Positions 35,222 through 43,879 of a stretch of 64,000 bases of DNA are shown piece by piece. The position numbers and the translations under genes were made by a program. How positions within the stretch are numbered: position 1 is the first letter of the stretch; each line of letters starts with the position of its first letter. Under the pieces are notes generated by a model. The model worked only from the letters and a program-made list of their open reading frames with translations. It had not been told where the DNA came from and made no database searches. The DNA is taken from contig NZ_CP061311.1 in NCBI RefSeq assembly GCF_018688095.1, forward strand, positions 1,138,190-1,202,189, written 5' to 3'. The stretch is from Polynucleobacter sp. AP-Titi-500A-B4. Its GTDB lineage: Bacteria; Pseudomonadota; Gammaproteobacteria; Burkholderiales; Burkholderiaceae.

Positions 35222-37438
35222 TTATACCAGCTTAATGCCGCTGTTTTTCAATGGCACTTCGCGCAAACGCTTACCAGTTGCACGGTAGAACGCATTAAGC
35301 ACTGCTGGCGCTGCTACCGCAATTGTAGGCTCACCTACTCCACCCCAGTCCTTGCCACCACCTTCGATGATGATGGTTTCAACGGGAGGCATTTGAGCCA
35401 AACGAATGGAGCCGAAGGTATCAAAATTCTTCTGGACAACCGCACCTTTTTCGATCGTGATTTCTTCTTCGAATAAAGCAGATAGGCCATAAACAAATGA
35501 ACCTGAAACCTGTCGTGCCACTTGCGCTGGGTTGACAACATAACCTGGATCGGTAGCGGCAACAATGCGATGAATCTTCACTTCATTGCCATTTTTTACA
35601 GAGAGTTCACAGGCAGCAGCGACGTAACTACCGAAGGAGCGCATTTGCGCAACCCCACGATAGACGCCTGGAGCAGCAGGTTTTGTCCAACCAATGCCAT
35701 CGGCAACCGCATTCAATACTGCCACTGCGCGAGGAAACTCTTTCATATGCTTGCGACGGAACTCAACTGCATCCATGCCAGTTGCTTCTGCCAACTCATC
35801 CATGAAGGTTTCAATAAAGACAGCATTTTGGTTAACGTTCACGCCACGCCAGAAACCTGGAGGCACGTGAGTGTTGCGCATCGCATGGTCAATATTGAGA
35901 TTAGGGAAGCTATAAGTGATGCCATGCTCGCCTAGTGGCTCAACACCTTGGAATGCCAAAGGATCTTTACCCTTATTGGCTGCCACTACCGCAGGACGCA
36001 CAGCAGCCAAAATGGACTGGCCAGATAGACGCATACTCAAACCGGTGACATTTTTCTTGTCATCAATAGCTGCGGTCATCTTGCACATCATCACGGGATG
36101 GTAACGACCTTGGGTCATATCCTCATCACGAGTCCAAATCAACTTAATCGGTGTACCCGGCATTTGCTTGGCAATATTGACCGCCTGAGTGGTGTAGTCC
36201 TGGAATGCGCCACGGCGACCAAAGCCACCGCCCAAGTTCACCTTGTAGACATTGCACTTCTCGGCAGGCAAACCAGATGCAGCAATAACTGCCGCTAAGG
36301 ATGCTTCACCGTCTTGCGTTGGCACCCATGCTTCACAAGAATCTGCCGTCCATTTTGCCGTAGCAGTTTGTGGCTCGAGTGTTGCGTGGTTCAAGAATGG
36401 ATAAAAGTAAGTCGCTTCAATCTTTTTAGAAGCGCTTGATAAAGCGGCCTTCACATCACCATTGGTATTGTGTGCAAATGCATCATCAGCTGTCAGACCC
36501 TCTTCCAACATCTTACGAATCGAAGCGCTGGAAACGTTGCCATTAGCGCCGTTGTCCCAAACAATATTCACTTGGTCTAACGCAGTTTTAGCTTGCCAGA
36601 AGGTATCAGCAACTACTGCTACTGCTGAGTCACCTACCTGAACGACTTTCTTAACGCCCTTCATGCTCTGTGCTTTGGCAGCGTCATAACTCTTGACCTT
36701 GCCACCAAATACAGGAGACTCTTTGATATTGGCAACTAACATGCCAGGTAATTTCAAGTCAATGGCATAAATTTGCTTGCCAGTCACTTTATCAGCTGTG
36801 CCATCAATACGATTGACTGACTTACCAATGAGCTTCCACGCTTTTGGATCTTTCAGTGGAATCTCTTTCGGTACTTCTAGTTGAGAAGCAGCAACAGAGA
36901 CCTTACCAAATGTTGTCTTGCGACCAGAAGGCGTATGCGTAATAACACTGTTAGCAGCAACGCACTCAGAGGCTGGAACATTCCATTGGGTAGCTGCTGC
37001 TTGTACTAACATCATGCGCGCTGCAGCACCTCCTTTACGAACATACTGTTCTGAAGTACGGATACCGCGGCTGCCACCAGTAGAGTAACTGCCCCATACT
37101 TTATTGCGTTTTAAATTCTCTGCTGGAGATGGGTAGTCATAAGAAACTTTTTTCCAATCGCACTCCAGCTCTTCTGCAACCATTTGCGCCAAACCAGTAA
37201 TCGTGCCCTGACCCATTTCTGAGCGAACGATGCGAACAATCACATCATCATTGGGTTTAACCACTACCCATACGCCAATTTCTGGATTAGCCAATGGGGT
37301 CATGGCAGTTGTACCAGTACCCATTGCAGCATTTGCTGAGGAAATCAAAGATAAATCAAAGCCAATCGCGAGACCAGTTGCAATTGCACTAGAGCCGACA
37401 ACGAAATGACGGCGGGAGGTATTAATAGTAGTAGTCAT
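35222..37438 (-). CDS. Xanthine dehydrogenase-family molybdenum hydroxylase, large subunit (IorB-like)
   Basis: This 738-residue protein is the Mo-cofactor subunit of the isoquinoline 1-oxidoreductase/aldehyde oxidase type. A Tat signal opens it (TSRRHFVVGSSAIATGLAIG). Family blocks include VRSEMGQGTITGLAQMVAEE, GGGFGRRGAFQDYTTQAV, VPPGFWRGVNVNQN, and the catalytic Glu703 in GGVGEPTIAVAAPAVLNA. It hydroxylates an aldehyde or N-heterocycle in the periplasm. Substrate cannot be told. The [2Fe-2S] partner starts nine bases upstream of it. No dedicated cytochrome c subunit is present, but soxX follows directly. Confidence 0.9.
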   Translation of the reverse strand: MTTTINTSRRHFVVGSSAIATGLAIGFDLSLISSANAAMGTGTTAMTPLANPEIGVWVVVKPNDDVIVRIVRSEMGQGTITGLAQMVAEELECDWKKVSYDYPSPAENLKRNKVWGSYSTGGSRGIRTSEQYVRKGGAAARMMLVQAAATQWNVPASECVAANSVITHTPSGRKTTFGKVSVAASQLEVPKEIPLKDPKAWKLIGKSVNRIDGTADKVTGKQIYAIDLKLPGMLVANIKESPVFGGKVKSYDAAKAQSMKGVKKVVQVGDSAVAVVADTFWQAKTALDQVNIVWDNGANGNVSSASIRKMLEEGLTADDAFAHNTNGDVKAALSSASKKIEATYFYPFLNHATLEPQTATAKWTADSCEAWVPTQDGEASLAAVIAASGLPAEKCNVYKVNLGGGFGRRGAFQDYTTQAVNIAKQMPGTPIKLIWTRDEDMTQGRYHPVMMCKMTAAIDDKKNVTGLSMRLSGQSILAAVRPAVVAANKGKDPLAFQGVEPLGEHGITYSFPNLNIDHAMRNTHVPPGFWRGVNVNQNAVFIETFMDELAEATGMDAVEFRRKHMKEFPRAVAVLNAVADGIGWTKPAAPGVYRGVAQMRSFGSYVAAACELSVKNGNEVKIHRIVAATDPGYVVNPAQVARQVSGSFVYGLSALFEEEITIEKGAVVQKNFDTFGSIRLAQMPPVETIIIEGGGKDWGGVGEPTIAVAAPAVLNAFYRATGKRLREVPLKNSGIKLV

Positions 37439-37447
37439 GATTCCTCC

Positions 37448-37897
37448 TTAAGCCTTGCTAGCAGCATGAATGGCTGCGCGTACTTGTTGGAAAGTGCCGC
37501 AACGGCAGATATTGGTAATCGACTCATCGATTTGGGCGTCTGTTGGCTTTGGGTTATTGCGCAACAAAGCAGTCGTTGCCATCACCATTCCAGACTGGCA
37601 GTAGCCACACTGTGGCACTTGGTTATCAACCCATGCTTTTTGTACTTTAGAAAGTTGACCGCTCTTTTCCAAGCTCTCAATGGTTTCAATTTTCTTTCCA
37701 TAAGCGGCAGAAACTGGCAATGAGCAACTGCGCATGGCTTGACCTTCAAATAACACAGTACATGCACCACACACACCGATGCCACAACCATATTTGGTAC
37801 CAGTGAGTCCAACTTGCTCACGGATGACCCATAGCAATGGGGTATCTGGATCTACATCTACTTTGTATTTCTTGCCATTGACATTTAACTCAGCCAT
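37448..37897 (-). CDS. [2Fe-2S] small subunit of molybdenum hydroxylase (IorA-like)
   Basis: This 149-residue protein has the two-domain xanthine dehydrogenase small-subunit pattern: the plant-type [2Fe-2S] cluster CGIGVCGACTVLF with its distal Cys (RSCSLPV), and the helical [2Fe-2S] domain with CGYCQSGM and CRCGTF. It passes electrons from the Mo centre. It heads the transcription unit with soxXYZA. The region upstream (37898-38051) is shared with the divergent cidA/lrgB pair. It has no own signal, so it is probably exported bound to the Tat-signal large subunit. Confidence 0.92.
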   Translation of the reverse strand: MAELNVNGKKYKVDVDPDTPLLWVIREQVGLTGTKYGCGIGVCGACTVLFEGQAMRSCSLPVSAAYGKKIETIESLEKSGQLSKVQKAWVDNQVPQCGYCQSGMVMATTALLRNNPKPTDAQIDESITNICRCGTFQQVRAAIHAASKA

Positions 37898-38051
37898 GAG
37901 TGGTCTCCTATTCGTCTCTGTTCTTGTTTTACTTTTGCTACTTTTTATTGATAGAGTTTTACATCAAAACCCTATTTATTTCGTGTGTTTATCTTACTCA
38001 AGAATTAATTTATTGCTATGCAACATAAATCAGAGCCTGTAAGATCCATCC

Positions 38052-38405
38052 ATGATTTCCGGACTAGTTCAGATCCTTCTTTTTCAAAGCCTTGGAGAAA
38101 TGATTTCCAAGTTTTTGCTCCCCACCCTACCTGGTCCCGTCATCGGTCTAGTTCTACTAGTAGCTTGGCTGGTTATTCGAAAAGGAATTAATGCCGAGCT
38201 GGCTATGGTTGCAGACGGTTTTAGCCAGTATCTTGGCCTACTTTTTGTGCCCGCTGCCGTTGGCGTCGTTTTGTTTCTGCCCCAACTCAAGGCTAATGCT
38301 CTGGCCATCATATCCGCACTAGTTGCTAGCGTGATTCTGACGATTGCGTCTAGCGCCCTAGTCGCACGTTTCTTAAGTCAGAAACCGAAGGTTAGCAATG
38401 AGTGA
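38052..38405 (+). CDS. CidA/LrgA family protein
   Basis: This 117-residue membrane protein is holin-like, with about four helices; the typical signature is FLLPTLPGPVIGLVLLVAWLV, with a second at LGLLFVPAAVGVVLFLPQL. In Staphylococcus the family controls murein hydrolase activity and cell lysis; in Gram-negative bacteria roles in pyruvate or acetate handling have been proposed. The lrgB-like gene overlaps its end by eight bases, the usual pairing. The promoter region is shared divergently with the molybdenum hydroxylase operon. Confidence 0.9.
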   Translation: MISGLVQILLFQSLGEMISKFLLPTLPGPVIGLVLLVAWLVIRKGINAELAMVADGFSQYLGLLFVPAAVGVVLFLPQLKANALAIISALVASVILTIASSALVARFLSQKPKVSNE

Positions 38406-39126
38406 AAAACACTCCATTGTAGAAATTTGGGTCTATCTATCCGGTAGCCCACTCTTTGCACTCTTTATTACCCTGGCCGCTTATCAAATTGGTCTGAGTA
38501 TTTATAAGTACACCAAACAAAATCCCTTGGCTAACCCAGTAGCAATTGCCATTGTGATTGTGGCGACTAGCATTCAGTTTATTGAAATGCCTTACTCGAC
38601 TTACTTTGAAGGCGCACAATTTATTCACTTCTTACTGGGCTCTGCTACCGTATCGCTTGCTATCCCTATATATCGCGGCCTTAGCAGCCTCAAAGGTCGA
38701 TCACTGCCATTGATTGCCTCGCTTTGCACAGGTGGGCTGATTTCTATCGTGAGTGCCGTGGAAATTGCCACCCTCTTGGGTGCAGATAGCAGCATCACCG
38801 GAGCAATGTATCCAAAATCAGTGACCGCCCCCATTGCAATGGGTATTGCCGAACGTATTGGGGTATCGCCCACCTTGACTGCGATCTTTGCAGTCAGCAC
38901 CGGAATATTAGGCGCAATCTTGGCGCCCTTTGTCCTCAATGCACTTGGGATGAAAGAATGGTGGCAAAGAGGTTTTGCAATTGGCATTGGCGCCCATGGC
39001 ATTGGTACCTCACGGGCATTTAGCATTCATCCTGAAGCAGGAACTTATGCAAGCCTAGCAATGGGTATGAACGGCGTGATTAGTGCTGTTGCCATACCCA
39101 TCATTTATCACTTATTTAATAAATAA
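38398..39126 (+). CDS. lrgB: LrgB family protein
   Basis: This 242-residue polytopic membrane protein has the LrgB/CidB pattern, including the MYPKSVTAPIAMGIAERIG block, the GAILAPFVLNALG segment, and GHGIGTSRAFS-like IGAHGIGTSRAFSIHPEAG. It works with the CidA/LrgA-like partner whose gene overlaps it by eight bases. Function in this organism is not established. It ends two bases before the convergent orphan HigA gene. Confidence 0.92.
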   Translation: MSEKHSIVEIWVYLSGSPLFALFITLAAYQIGLSIYKYTKQNPLANPVAIAIVIVATSIQFIEMPYSTYFEGAQFIHFLLGSATVSLAIPIYRGLSSLKGRSLPLIASLCTGGLISIVSAVEIATLLGADSSITGAMYPKSVTAPIAMGIAERIGVSPTLTAIFAVSTGILGAILAPFVLNALGMKEWWQRGFAIGIGAHGIGTSRAFSIHPEAGTYASLAMGMNGVISAVAIPIIYHLFNK

Positions 39127-39128
39127 GC

Positions 39129-39443
39129 TTACGCAGCATGCAATGCTGGAATCCTGGCGTGCTTTACTTTAGGCTTAATGGTCTTTCTTGCCTTCCATAA
39201 ATCGTAAGCAGATTGTTGAGCCAGCCAAATGCTAGCGCTACCGCCATTCTCAACGCCTAGCCATGCCTCAATGCGTAGAGCCATCTCAGGCGATATCGCA
39301 GCTTTACCATTTAAAACACGTGACAACGCAGGACGCGTTACTCCGAGCTGTTCAGCAGCCGCTGTTACAGTTAGCTCAAGGGCGGGTAAGACATCATCAC
39401 GCAATGTGAGTCCTGGATGAGGTGGATTGTGCATTTTTCTCAT
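39129..39443 (-). CDS. HigA-family antitoxin-like HTH protein, no toxin partner seen
   Basis: This 104-residue protein has the HigA/XRE helix-turn-helix of the addiction-module antitoxin family: HPGLTLRDDVLPAL, LTVTAAAEQLGVTRPALSRVLNG and SPEMALRIEAWLG. A second start at Met4 (MHNPPHPG) is possible and closer to the family's usual beginning. In canonical higBA the toxin lies upstream; here the upstream gene on the same strand is a Bug receptor and only 44 bases separate them. It may be a solitary regulator or a relic. Confidence 0.85.
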   Translation of the reverse strand: MRKMHNPPHPGLTLRDDVLPALELTVTAAAEQLGVTRPALSRVLNGKAAISPEMALRIEAWLGVENGGSASIWLAQQSAYDLWKARKTIKPKVKHARIPALHAA

Positions 39444-39487
39444 TACGCATTGTAAGCATCAAAAGCACACATAAAAGTGGAGGTTAA

Positions 39488-40465
39488 TTACTCTGACTTA
39501 ATTTGAGCAGCCTTCACAATCGGTGCAAATCGTACTAAGTCACCTTTAATTTGCTCACCGAATTTTTCAGGGGTTCCAGGTGATGGGAAGATGCCCATCG
39601 ATAAAAGCTTCGCCTTACCTTCAGGAGAATTCAAGATCTCATTTAAGGCTTGATTCAATTTAGCAATAATCGGCTTAGGTGTTTTTGCTGGGGCCAATAA
39701 ACCAACCCAATCATCAATTACAAAATCCTTCACGCCACTTTCAATAAAAGTTGGTACATCGGGCATGCTCGGACTACGTTTTGCACTCGATACAGCAATC
39801 GCTTTAATCCTGCCTGTTGCTACGTATTGATTTGCGCCGGCAACTGCCGTGTAAACCAGGGGAATATTGCCGCCCAGTAAATCCAGTAAAGCTTGGCCTC
39901 CCCCTTTATAGGGAACATGAACCAAGTTCGCGCCCGTCTTTTGCTTAAATAACTCACCAGCAATGTGTGGCGTTCCTCCAGCACCCGATGTGCCATAAGA
40001 AAGGCCATTGGAATCTTTTTTAGAGATGGTAATCACGTCAGATAAAGTCTTACCCTGAAAATCATTATTTGCCACCAAGATCAAAATGGCATCGCCTATT
40101 TTTCCGATGGGTGCAAAGTCTTTGACGCTATCAAATGGCACTTTGTCAGAGAGTAAAGGGTTAATCGATAATGTGCCTGCATACCCCAATAACAAGGTGT
40201 AGCCATCTGGCTCAGCCGATGCAACCATCTGTGTACCGATATTCCCAGAGGCGCCTGGTTTGTTATCCGCAATGACTTGTTGACCCAGCTTTAAAGACAG
40301 TTGTTCTGCAATAAAGCGACCTGAAGTATCGGTCACACCCCCTGGTGTAAATGGGATGATTAAACGAATCGGTCGATTGGGGTAATTGGACTGCGCAAAA
40401 CTAGCCAATGGAATCATGGCTACAAGCAGAAAAATGGCGGACGAGAAATAACGGTGCAATTTCAT
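39488..40465 (-). CDS. Tripartite tricarboxylate transporter (Bug/TctC) substrate-binding protein
   Basis: This 325-residue periplasmic receptor has a signal peptide (to about residue 24, SFAQS) and the Bug fold: NRPIRLIIPFTPGGVTDTSGRF, DNKPGASGNIGTQ, DGYTLLLG, PYKGGGQALLDLLGG and SSAKRSPSMPDVPTFIESG. Bug receptors bind carboxylates or amides with high affinity and outnumber their permeases in Burkholderiales. The lyase-family gene 19 bases upstream suggests it captures a C3-C4 carboxylate related to that enzyme's substrate. No tctA/tctB permease gene is here. Confidence 0.92.
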   Translation of the reverse strand: MKLHRYFSSAIFLLVAMIPLASFAQSNYPNRPIRLIIPFTPGGVTDTSGRFIAEQLSLKLGQQVIADNKPGASGNIGTQMVASAEPDGYTLLLGYAGTLSINPLLSDKVPFDSVKDFAPIGKIGDAILILVANNDFQGKTLSDVITISKKDSNGLSYGTSGAGGTPHIAGELFKQKTGANLVHVPYKGGGQALLDLLGGNIPLVYTAVAGANQYVATGRIKAIAVSSAKRSPSMPDVPTFIESGVKDFVIDDWVGLLAPAKTPKPIIAKLNQALNEILNSPEGKAKLLSMGIFPSPGTPEKFGEQIKGDLVRFAPIVKAAQIKSE

Positions 40466-40484
40466 GGCAAACCTTTATCTAGTT

Positions 40485-41360
40485 TTACTTCGTCTCAACA
40501 AAACGCTTTTCAAATTCCCAAACATCCTCAAAGCCCATTAACTTAGATAGATCTCCAAAGTCATATAAATCAACCGGGTTATTAATAGATGATCCTGAGT
40601 CTTTAAAGTGCTCATATACCTTGGTCATTGCTTGAACAGAAGCTAGCAATGCGGTCACTGGAAAAATAGCGATCTTGTAGCCTAACTGCTCCAACTCCGC
40701 CTTAGAAAGAACTGGTGTTCTGCCCTTTTCCACCATATTGGCAATCAATGGGTGATTTGGAAAGGTCTTTCCGATGCGCTGCATTTCTTCCTGAGTTTCA
40801 GGTGATTCAATAAACAAAATATCTGCACCAGCGCGAGCATAAGCTTCGCCACGACGCAGTGCTTCATCTAAACCAAGCGTAGTTCTCGCATCAGTCCTTG
40901 CAATGATTTTGAAGTTGGGATCCGTGCGCGATGCAACAGCCACTTCAATTTTTTTCACCATATCTTCCATCGGAATCACTCTACGACCTGGAGTGTGTCC
41001 ACATTTTTTAGGGAACTCTTGATCCTCCAGTTGAATCGCAACAGCGCCCGCGGCTTCGTAACCGCGAATGGTGTGACGGACATTTAATAAGCCGCCATAA
41101 CCCGTATCGCCATCCGCAATCAATGGGGTCTTAGCCATTGTGGCCATAGCAGTTACCCTGCCAACCATTTCGGTATAGGTAGCCAATCCAGCGTCTGGCA
41201 GACCGAGCAATGACGCTACAGTGCCATAACCTGTCATATAGAGTGCATCAAAATTCATACGATCAGCCAGGCGCAATGAAACCATCTCATAAACCCCAGG
41301 CGCCACGATCAACCCTGGCTTGCTGAGTCGCTGATTAAATAAATCTCTCTGAGTAGTCAT
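40485..41360 (-). CDS. Isocitrate lyase/PEP mutase superfamily protein
   Basis: This 291-residue protein belongs to the ICL/PEPM superfamily (2-methylisocitrate lyase, carboxyphosphonoenolpyruvate mutase or oxaloacetate decarboxylase-like). Visible blocks are DALYMTGYGTVASLLGLPDAG, TPLIADGDTGYGG for Mg-binding, QLEDQEFPKKCGHTPGR and IARTDARTTLGLDEALRR. The KKCGH segment is that of the lyases. It lies between an aminotransferase and a Bug receptor on the same strand. The substrate is probably a 2-carboxylated C4-C6 acid, but the particular reaction cannot be fixed. Confidence 0.88.
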   Translation of the reverse strand: MTTQRDLFNQRLSKPGLIVAPGVYEMVSLRLADRMNFDALYMTGYGTVASLLGLPDAGLATYTEMVGRVTAMATMAKTPLIADGDTGYGGLLNVRHTIRGYEAAGAVAIQLEDQEFPKKCGHTPGRRVIPMEDMVKKIEVAVASRTDPNFKIIARTDARTTLGLDEALRRGEAYARAGADILFIESPETQEEMQRIGKTFPNHPLIANMVEKGRTPVLSKAELEQLGYKIAIFPVTALLASVQAMTKVYEHFKDSGSSINNPVDLYDFGDLSKLMGFEDVWEFEKRFVETK

Positions 41361-41382
41361 ATGCCCCCTGCTTTATCGATTA

Positions 41383-41420
41383 TTTTTCTGCTGATTTTTC
41401 TGCTTATTCTTCTGCTTATT
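41383..41420. repeat. Three tandem 12-bp units between two genes
   Basis: TTTTTCTGCTGA (41383-41394), TTTTTCTGCTTA (41395-41406) and TTCTTCTGCTTA (41407-41418) are head to tail, with the start of a fourth, TTCTGATGA. They sit in the 71-base gap between the aminotransferase stop and the lyase start. This is a simple tandem array likely to vary in copy number; a reading frame that crosses it on the plus strand is a chance opening. Confidence 0.7.
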
Positions 41421-41431
41421 CTGATGATCTA

Positions 41432-42784
41432 CTATGCATTGATTTTCATTGCCGCATCCACCGCATCACCCAATACGCTGCATAAGAATTCCACTTCTTT
41501 GGGCTCTGAGATAAATGGAGGCCCAACGGCAATGACATCTCCTGCAACACGCACCAGAGCACCTCTTTCAATACAGGCTTCTAGCACCTTGAGAGCGCGT
41601 AGACCAGGTTTACCTGGGACAGGATCAAGCTCCACTGCGCCCGATAAACCAAAGTTCCGAATATCTAGCACGCCGCTCTTACCCTTCATGGCATGGAGGC
41701 CATTTTCTAAGACGGGTTCTAGTGCTTTAGCGCGATTGACTAAGTCATCTGATTCAAAAATATCCAATACTGCATGACCCGCAGCCGTTGGAATAGGATG
41801 GCCTGAATAGGTATAGCCGTGGAAGAACTCAATCGCCTGCTCTTGCCCGCCATTGCCAATAATGCTGTCATAGATGTCGCCGCGAACGATCACGCCACCC
41901 AATGGAATTACCCCATTTGTGATCGCTTTAGCAAACGTAATCATGTCGGGCATGACACCAAATCGGTCAGCGCCAAAGTTTGCCCCCAAACGACCAAAGC
42001 CAGTAATGACTTCATCAAAAATTAACAAGATGCCATGTTTGGTACAGATCTCTCGGATCTTTTGGAGATAACCTTCAGGCGGAACGATCACACCCGTTGA
42101 ACCCTGTACCGGCTCGAGAATGACAGCGGCAATCGTATTGGCATCATGCAAGGCCACAATCTTTTCTAATTCATCGGCAAGGTGTGCGCCCCAGGTAGGC
42201 TGTCCTTTTGAAAATGCCATTTGCGATAGGTTCAGCGTGTGTGGCAGATGATCTACTCCGGGCATCATCATGCTGGCAAACATTTTCCGGTTGGCTACCA
42301 TTCCGCCAACAGAGATGCCACCTATACCAACGCCATGATACGCACGATCACGACCAATCATCCGAATGCGCGAAGCATTACCCATCACGCGGTGATAACC
42401 GATCGCAATCTTTAGCGCTGTATCTACTGCCTCAGAACCAGAGTTCGTAAAAAAGACTTTGTCTAAACCTGCTGGGGCCATGTTAGCAATACGAGTGGCC
42501 AAGCTAAATGTGGCCTCACTAGCCATCTGAAAGGCTGGGCAATAATCCATGGTTTCATATTGCTTAGAGATGGCTGCACCAATTCGTGGATCAGCATGCC
42601 CCAATGGTGAGCACCACAGCCCAGAAAGGCCATCAAACAGCTTACGACCATGATCGTCATAGTAGTAAGCTCCCTTAGCAGACTGCATGATCTTCGGATG
42701 CTGATGAAAGTAGCGGTTCGGCGTAAATGGCAGCCAATAGGCTGACATATCTACACCGTTTAATGTTTTATTTGCTGCCGTCAT
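41432..42784 (-). CDS. Class III aminotransferase, probable beta-alanine (omega-amino acid):pyruvate transaminase
   Basis: This 450-residue PLP enzyme shows the omega-aminotransferase blocks: MSAYWLPFTPNRYFHQHPK, TNSGSEAVDTALKIA, RAYHGVGIGGISVGG, LIFDEVITGFGRLG and the Schiff-base Lys286 in TFAKAITNGVIPLGG. Close relatives use beta-alanine or taurine-like amines with pyruvate as acceptor; exact specificity is uncertain. It is the first gene of a three-gene minus-strand set with the ICL/PEPM enzyme and a Bug receptor, and is divergent from the second Bug receptor and gamma-glutamyltransferase, consistent with an amino-compound utilisation cluster. Confidence 0.93.
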   Translation of the reverse strand: MTAANKTLNGVDMSAYWLPFTPNRYFHQHPKIMQSAKGAYYYDDHGRKLFDGLSGLWCSPLGHADPRIGAAISKQYETMDYCPAFQMASEATFSLATRIANMAPAGLDKVFFTNSGSEAVDTALKIAIGYHRVMGNASRIRMIGRDRAYHGVGIGGISVGGMVANRKMFASMMMPGVDHLPHTLNLSQMAFSKGQPTWGAHLADELEKIVALHDANTIAAVILEPVQGSTGVIVPPEGYLQKIREICTKHGILLIFDEVITGFGRLGANFGADRFGVMPDMITFAKAITNGVIPLGGVIVRGDIYDSIIGNGGQEQAIEFFHGYTYSGHPIPTAAGHAVLDIFESDDLVNRAKALEPVLENGLHAMKGKSGVLDIRNFGLSGAVELDPVPGKPGLRALKVLEACIERGALVRVAGDVIAVGPPFISEPKEVEFLCSVLGDAVDAAMKINA

Positions 42785-42871
42785 GAATGTCTCTTGTAGT
42801 CTGTATCAATCTGTTTTATGAATATCCAATACTATATTACCCATTGACCCTTTGAACTTACGGACCTTGAA

Positions 42872-43852
42872 ATGACGATCTTTAAATCCCTCTTTTTGAG
42901 CACTTGCACCCTCTTGGGTTTATTGAACACCGCATTTGCTGCACCAGAGACTGATTGGCCTAAAAAACCCATGGTGGCAATTGTTTCCTTTCCAGCGGGC
43001 GGTTCTACAGACATCTTTGCGCGTAGCGTGACTGCTCCTTTGGCTGAAGCCCTTGGGCAGTCGATCGTGGTAGAAAATAAACCTGGTGCTGGGGGCATGA
43101 TAGGTTTGCAAGCGGCTGCTAAAGCAGCGCCAGATGGCTACACCATTCACATTAGCGCACTGACTAACCAATCGATTTCTTCGGCATTATTTAAAAATCC
43201 CCCTGCTGATTTACAAAAAGATTTTGTGCCGGTGGCTTTAATTGGAACCATTCCCCACTTAATTGTGGTGAACCCTACAGTTCCAGCAAAAAATCTGCCT
43301 GAGCTGATTGCTTTTATCAAATCCAAAAAGGGAGACTTCAACTATGCATCCCAAGGTAATGGCAGTCTCTCGCATCTAGAGTCCACCCTATTCATGCAAC
43401 GTATTGGCGCAACTGGCACGCATATCCCTTATAAGGGTAGTAGTTTCGCCTTGCCAGACCTGATTGCCGGCAATACCTTGATGATGTTTGATAGCGTAAC
43501 TGCTTCATTACCACATATACAAAGCGGTAAGCTTCGCCCGATTGCAATTGCTGCTGCAGAACGCTCACCCTTGATGCCCAATGTCCCAACCCTAGGGCAA
43601 GATGGCATGAAGCAATTTGATGTCGAGAATTTTTATGCTGTTTTTCTTCCTAAAGGCACTTCACCAGCCGTCGTGGGTAAGCTAGAGCGCGAGATTCGCA
43701 AAATTCTGACCAATCCTGACTTCAAAGCGCGGATGGCGGCGCAAGGTATTCATCCACAGTTTGCCAATTCTGAGAAGTTGGCTGAAATTACTGCCGAAGA
43801 AGCAAACAAATGGACGAAAGTAGTAAAGTCAGCGAATATCAAAGTTGATTAA
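42872..43852 (+). CDS. Bug/TctC-family substrate-binding protein
   Basis: This 326-residue receptor has a signal peptide (cleaved near NTAFAAPE) and the family pattern WPKKPMVAIVSFPAGGSTDIF, VVENKPGAGGMIGLQ, DGYTIHISA, PYKGSSFALPDLIAG and AAERSPLMPNVPTLGQDG. It is divergent from the aminotransferase, 87 bases apart, and lies just before the gamma-glutamyltransferase gene on the same strand. A plausible cargo is an amino-acid derivative or peptide fragment handled by these enzymes. Permease genes are not in this window. Confidence 0.92.
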   Translation: MTIFKSLFLSTCTLLGLLNTAFAAPETDWPKKPMVAIVSFPAGGSTDIFARSVTAPLAEALGQSIVVENKPGAGGMIGLQAAAKAAPDGYTIHISALTNQSISSALFKNPPADLQKDFVPVALIGTIPHLIVVNPTVPAKNLPELIAFIKSKKGDFNYASQGNGSLSHLESTLFMQRIGATGTHIPYKGSSFALPDLIAGNTLMMFDSVTASLPHIQSGKLRPIAIAAAERSPLMPNVPTLGQDGMKQFDVENFYAVFLPKGTSPAVVGKLEREIRKILTNPDFKARMAAQGIHPQFANSEKLAEITAEEANKWTKVVKSANIKVD

Positions 43853-43879
43853 TCATGCTTCACCCTTATAAGTAAATCC

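Noticed and set aside
41361..41777. Plus-strand opening starting with a Leu/Ile-rich stretch after the lyase start
   Set aside because: It begins in the 12-bp repeat array and continues antisense to the aminotransferase; the hydrophobic start is only the repeat translated.
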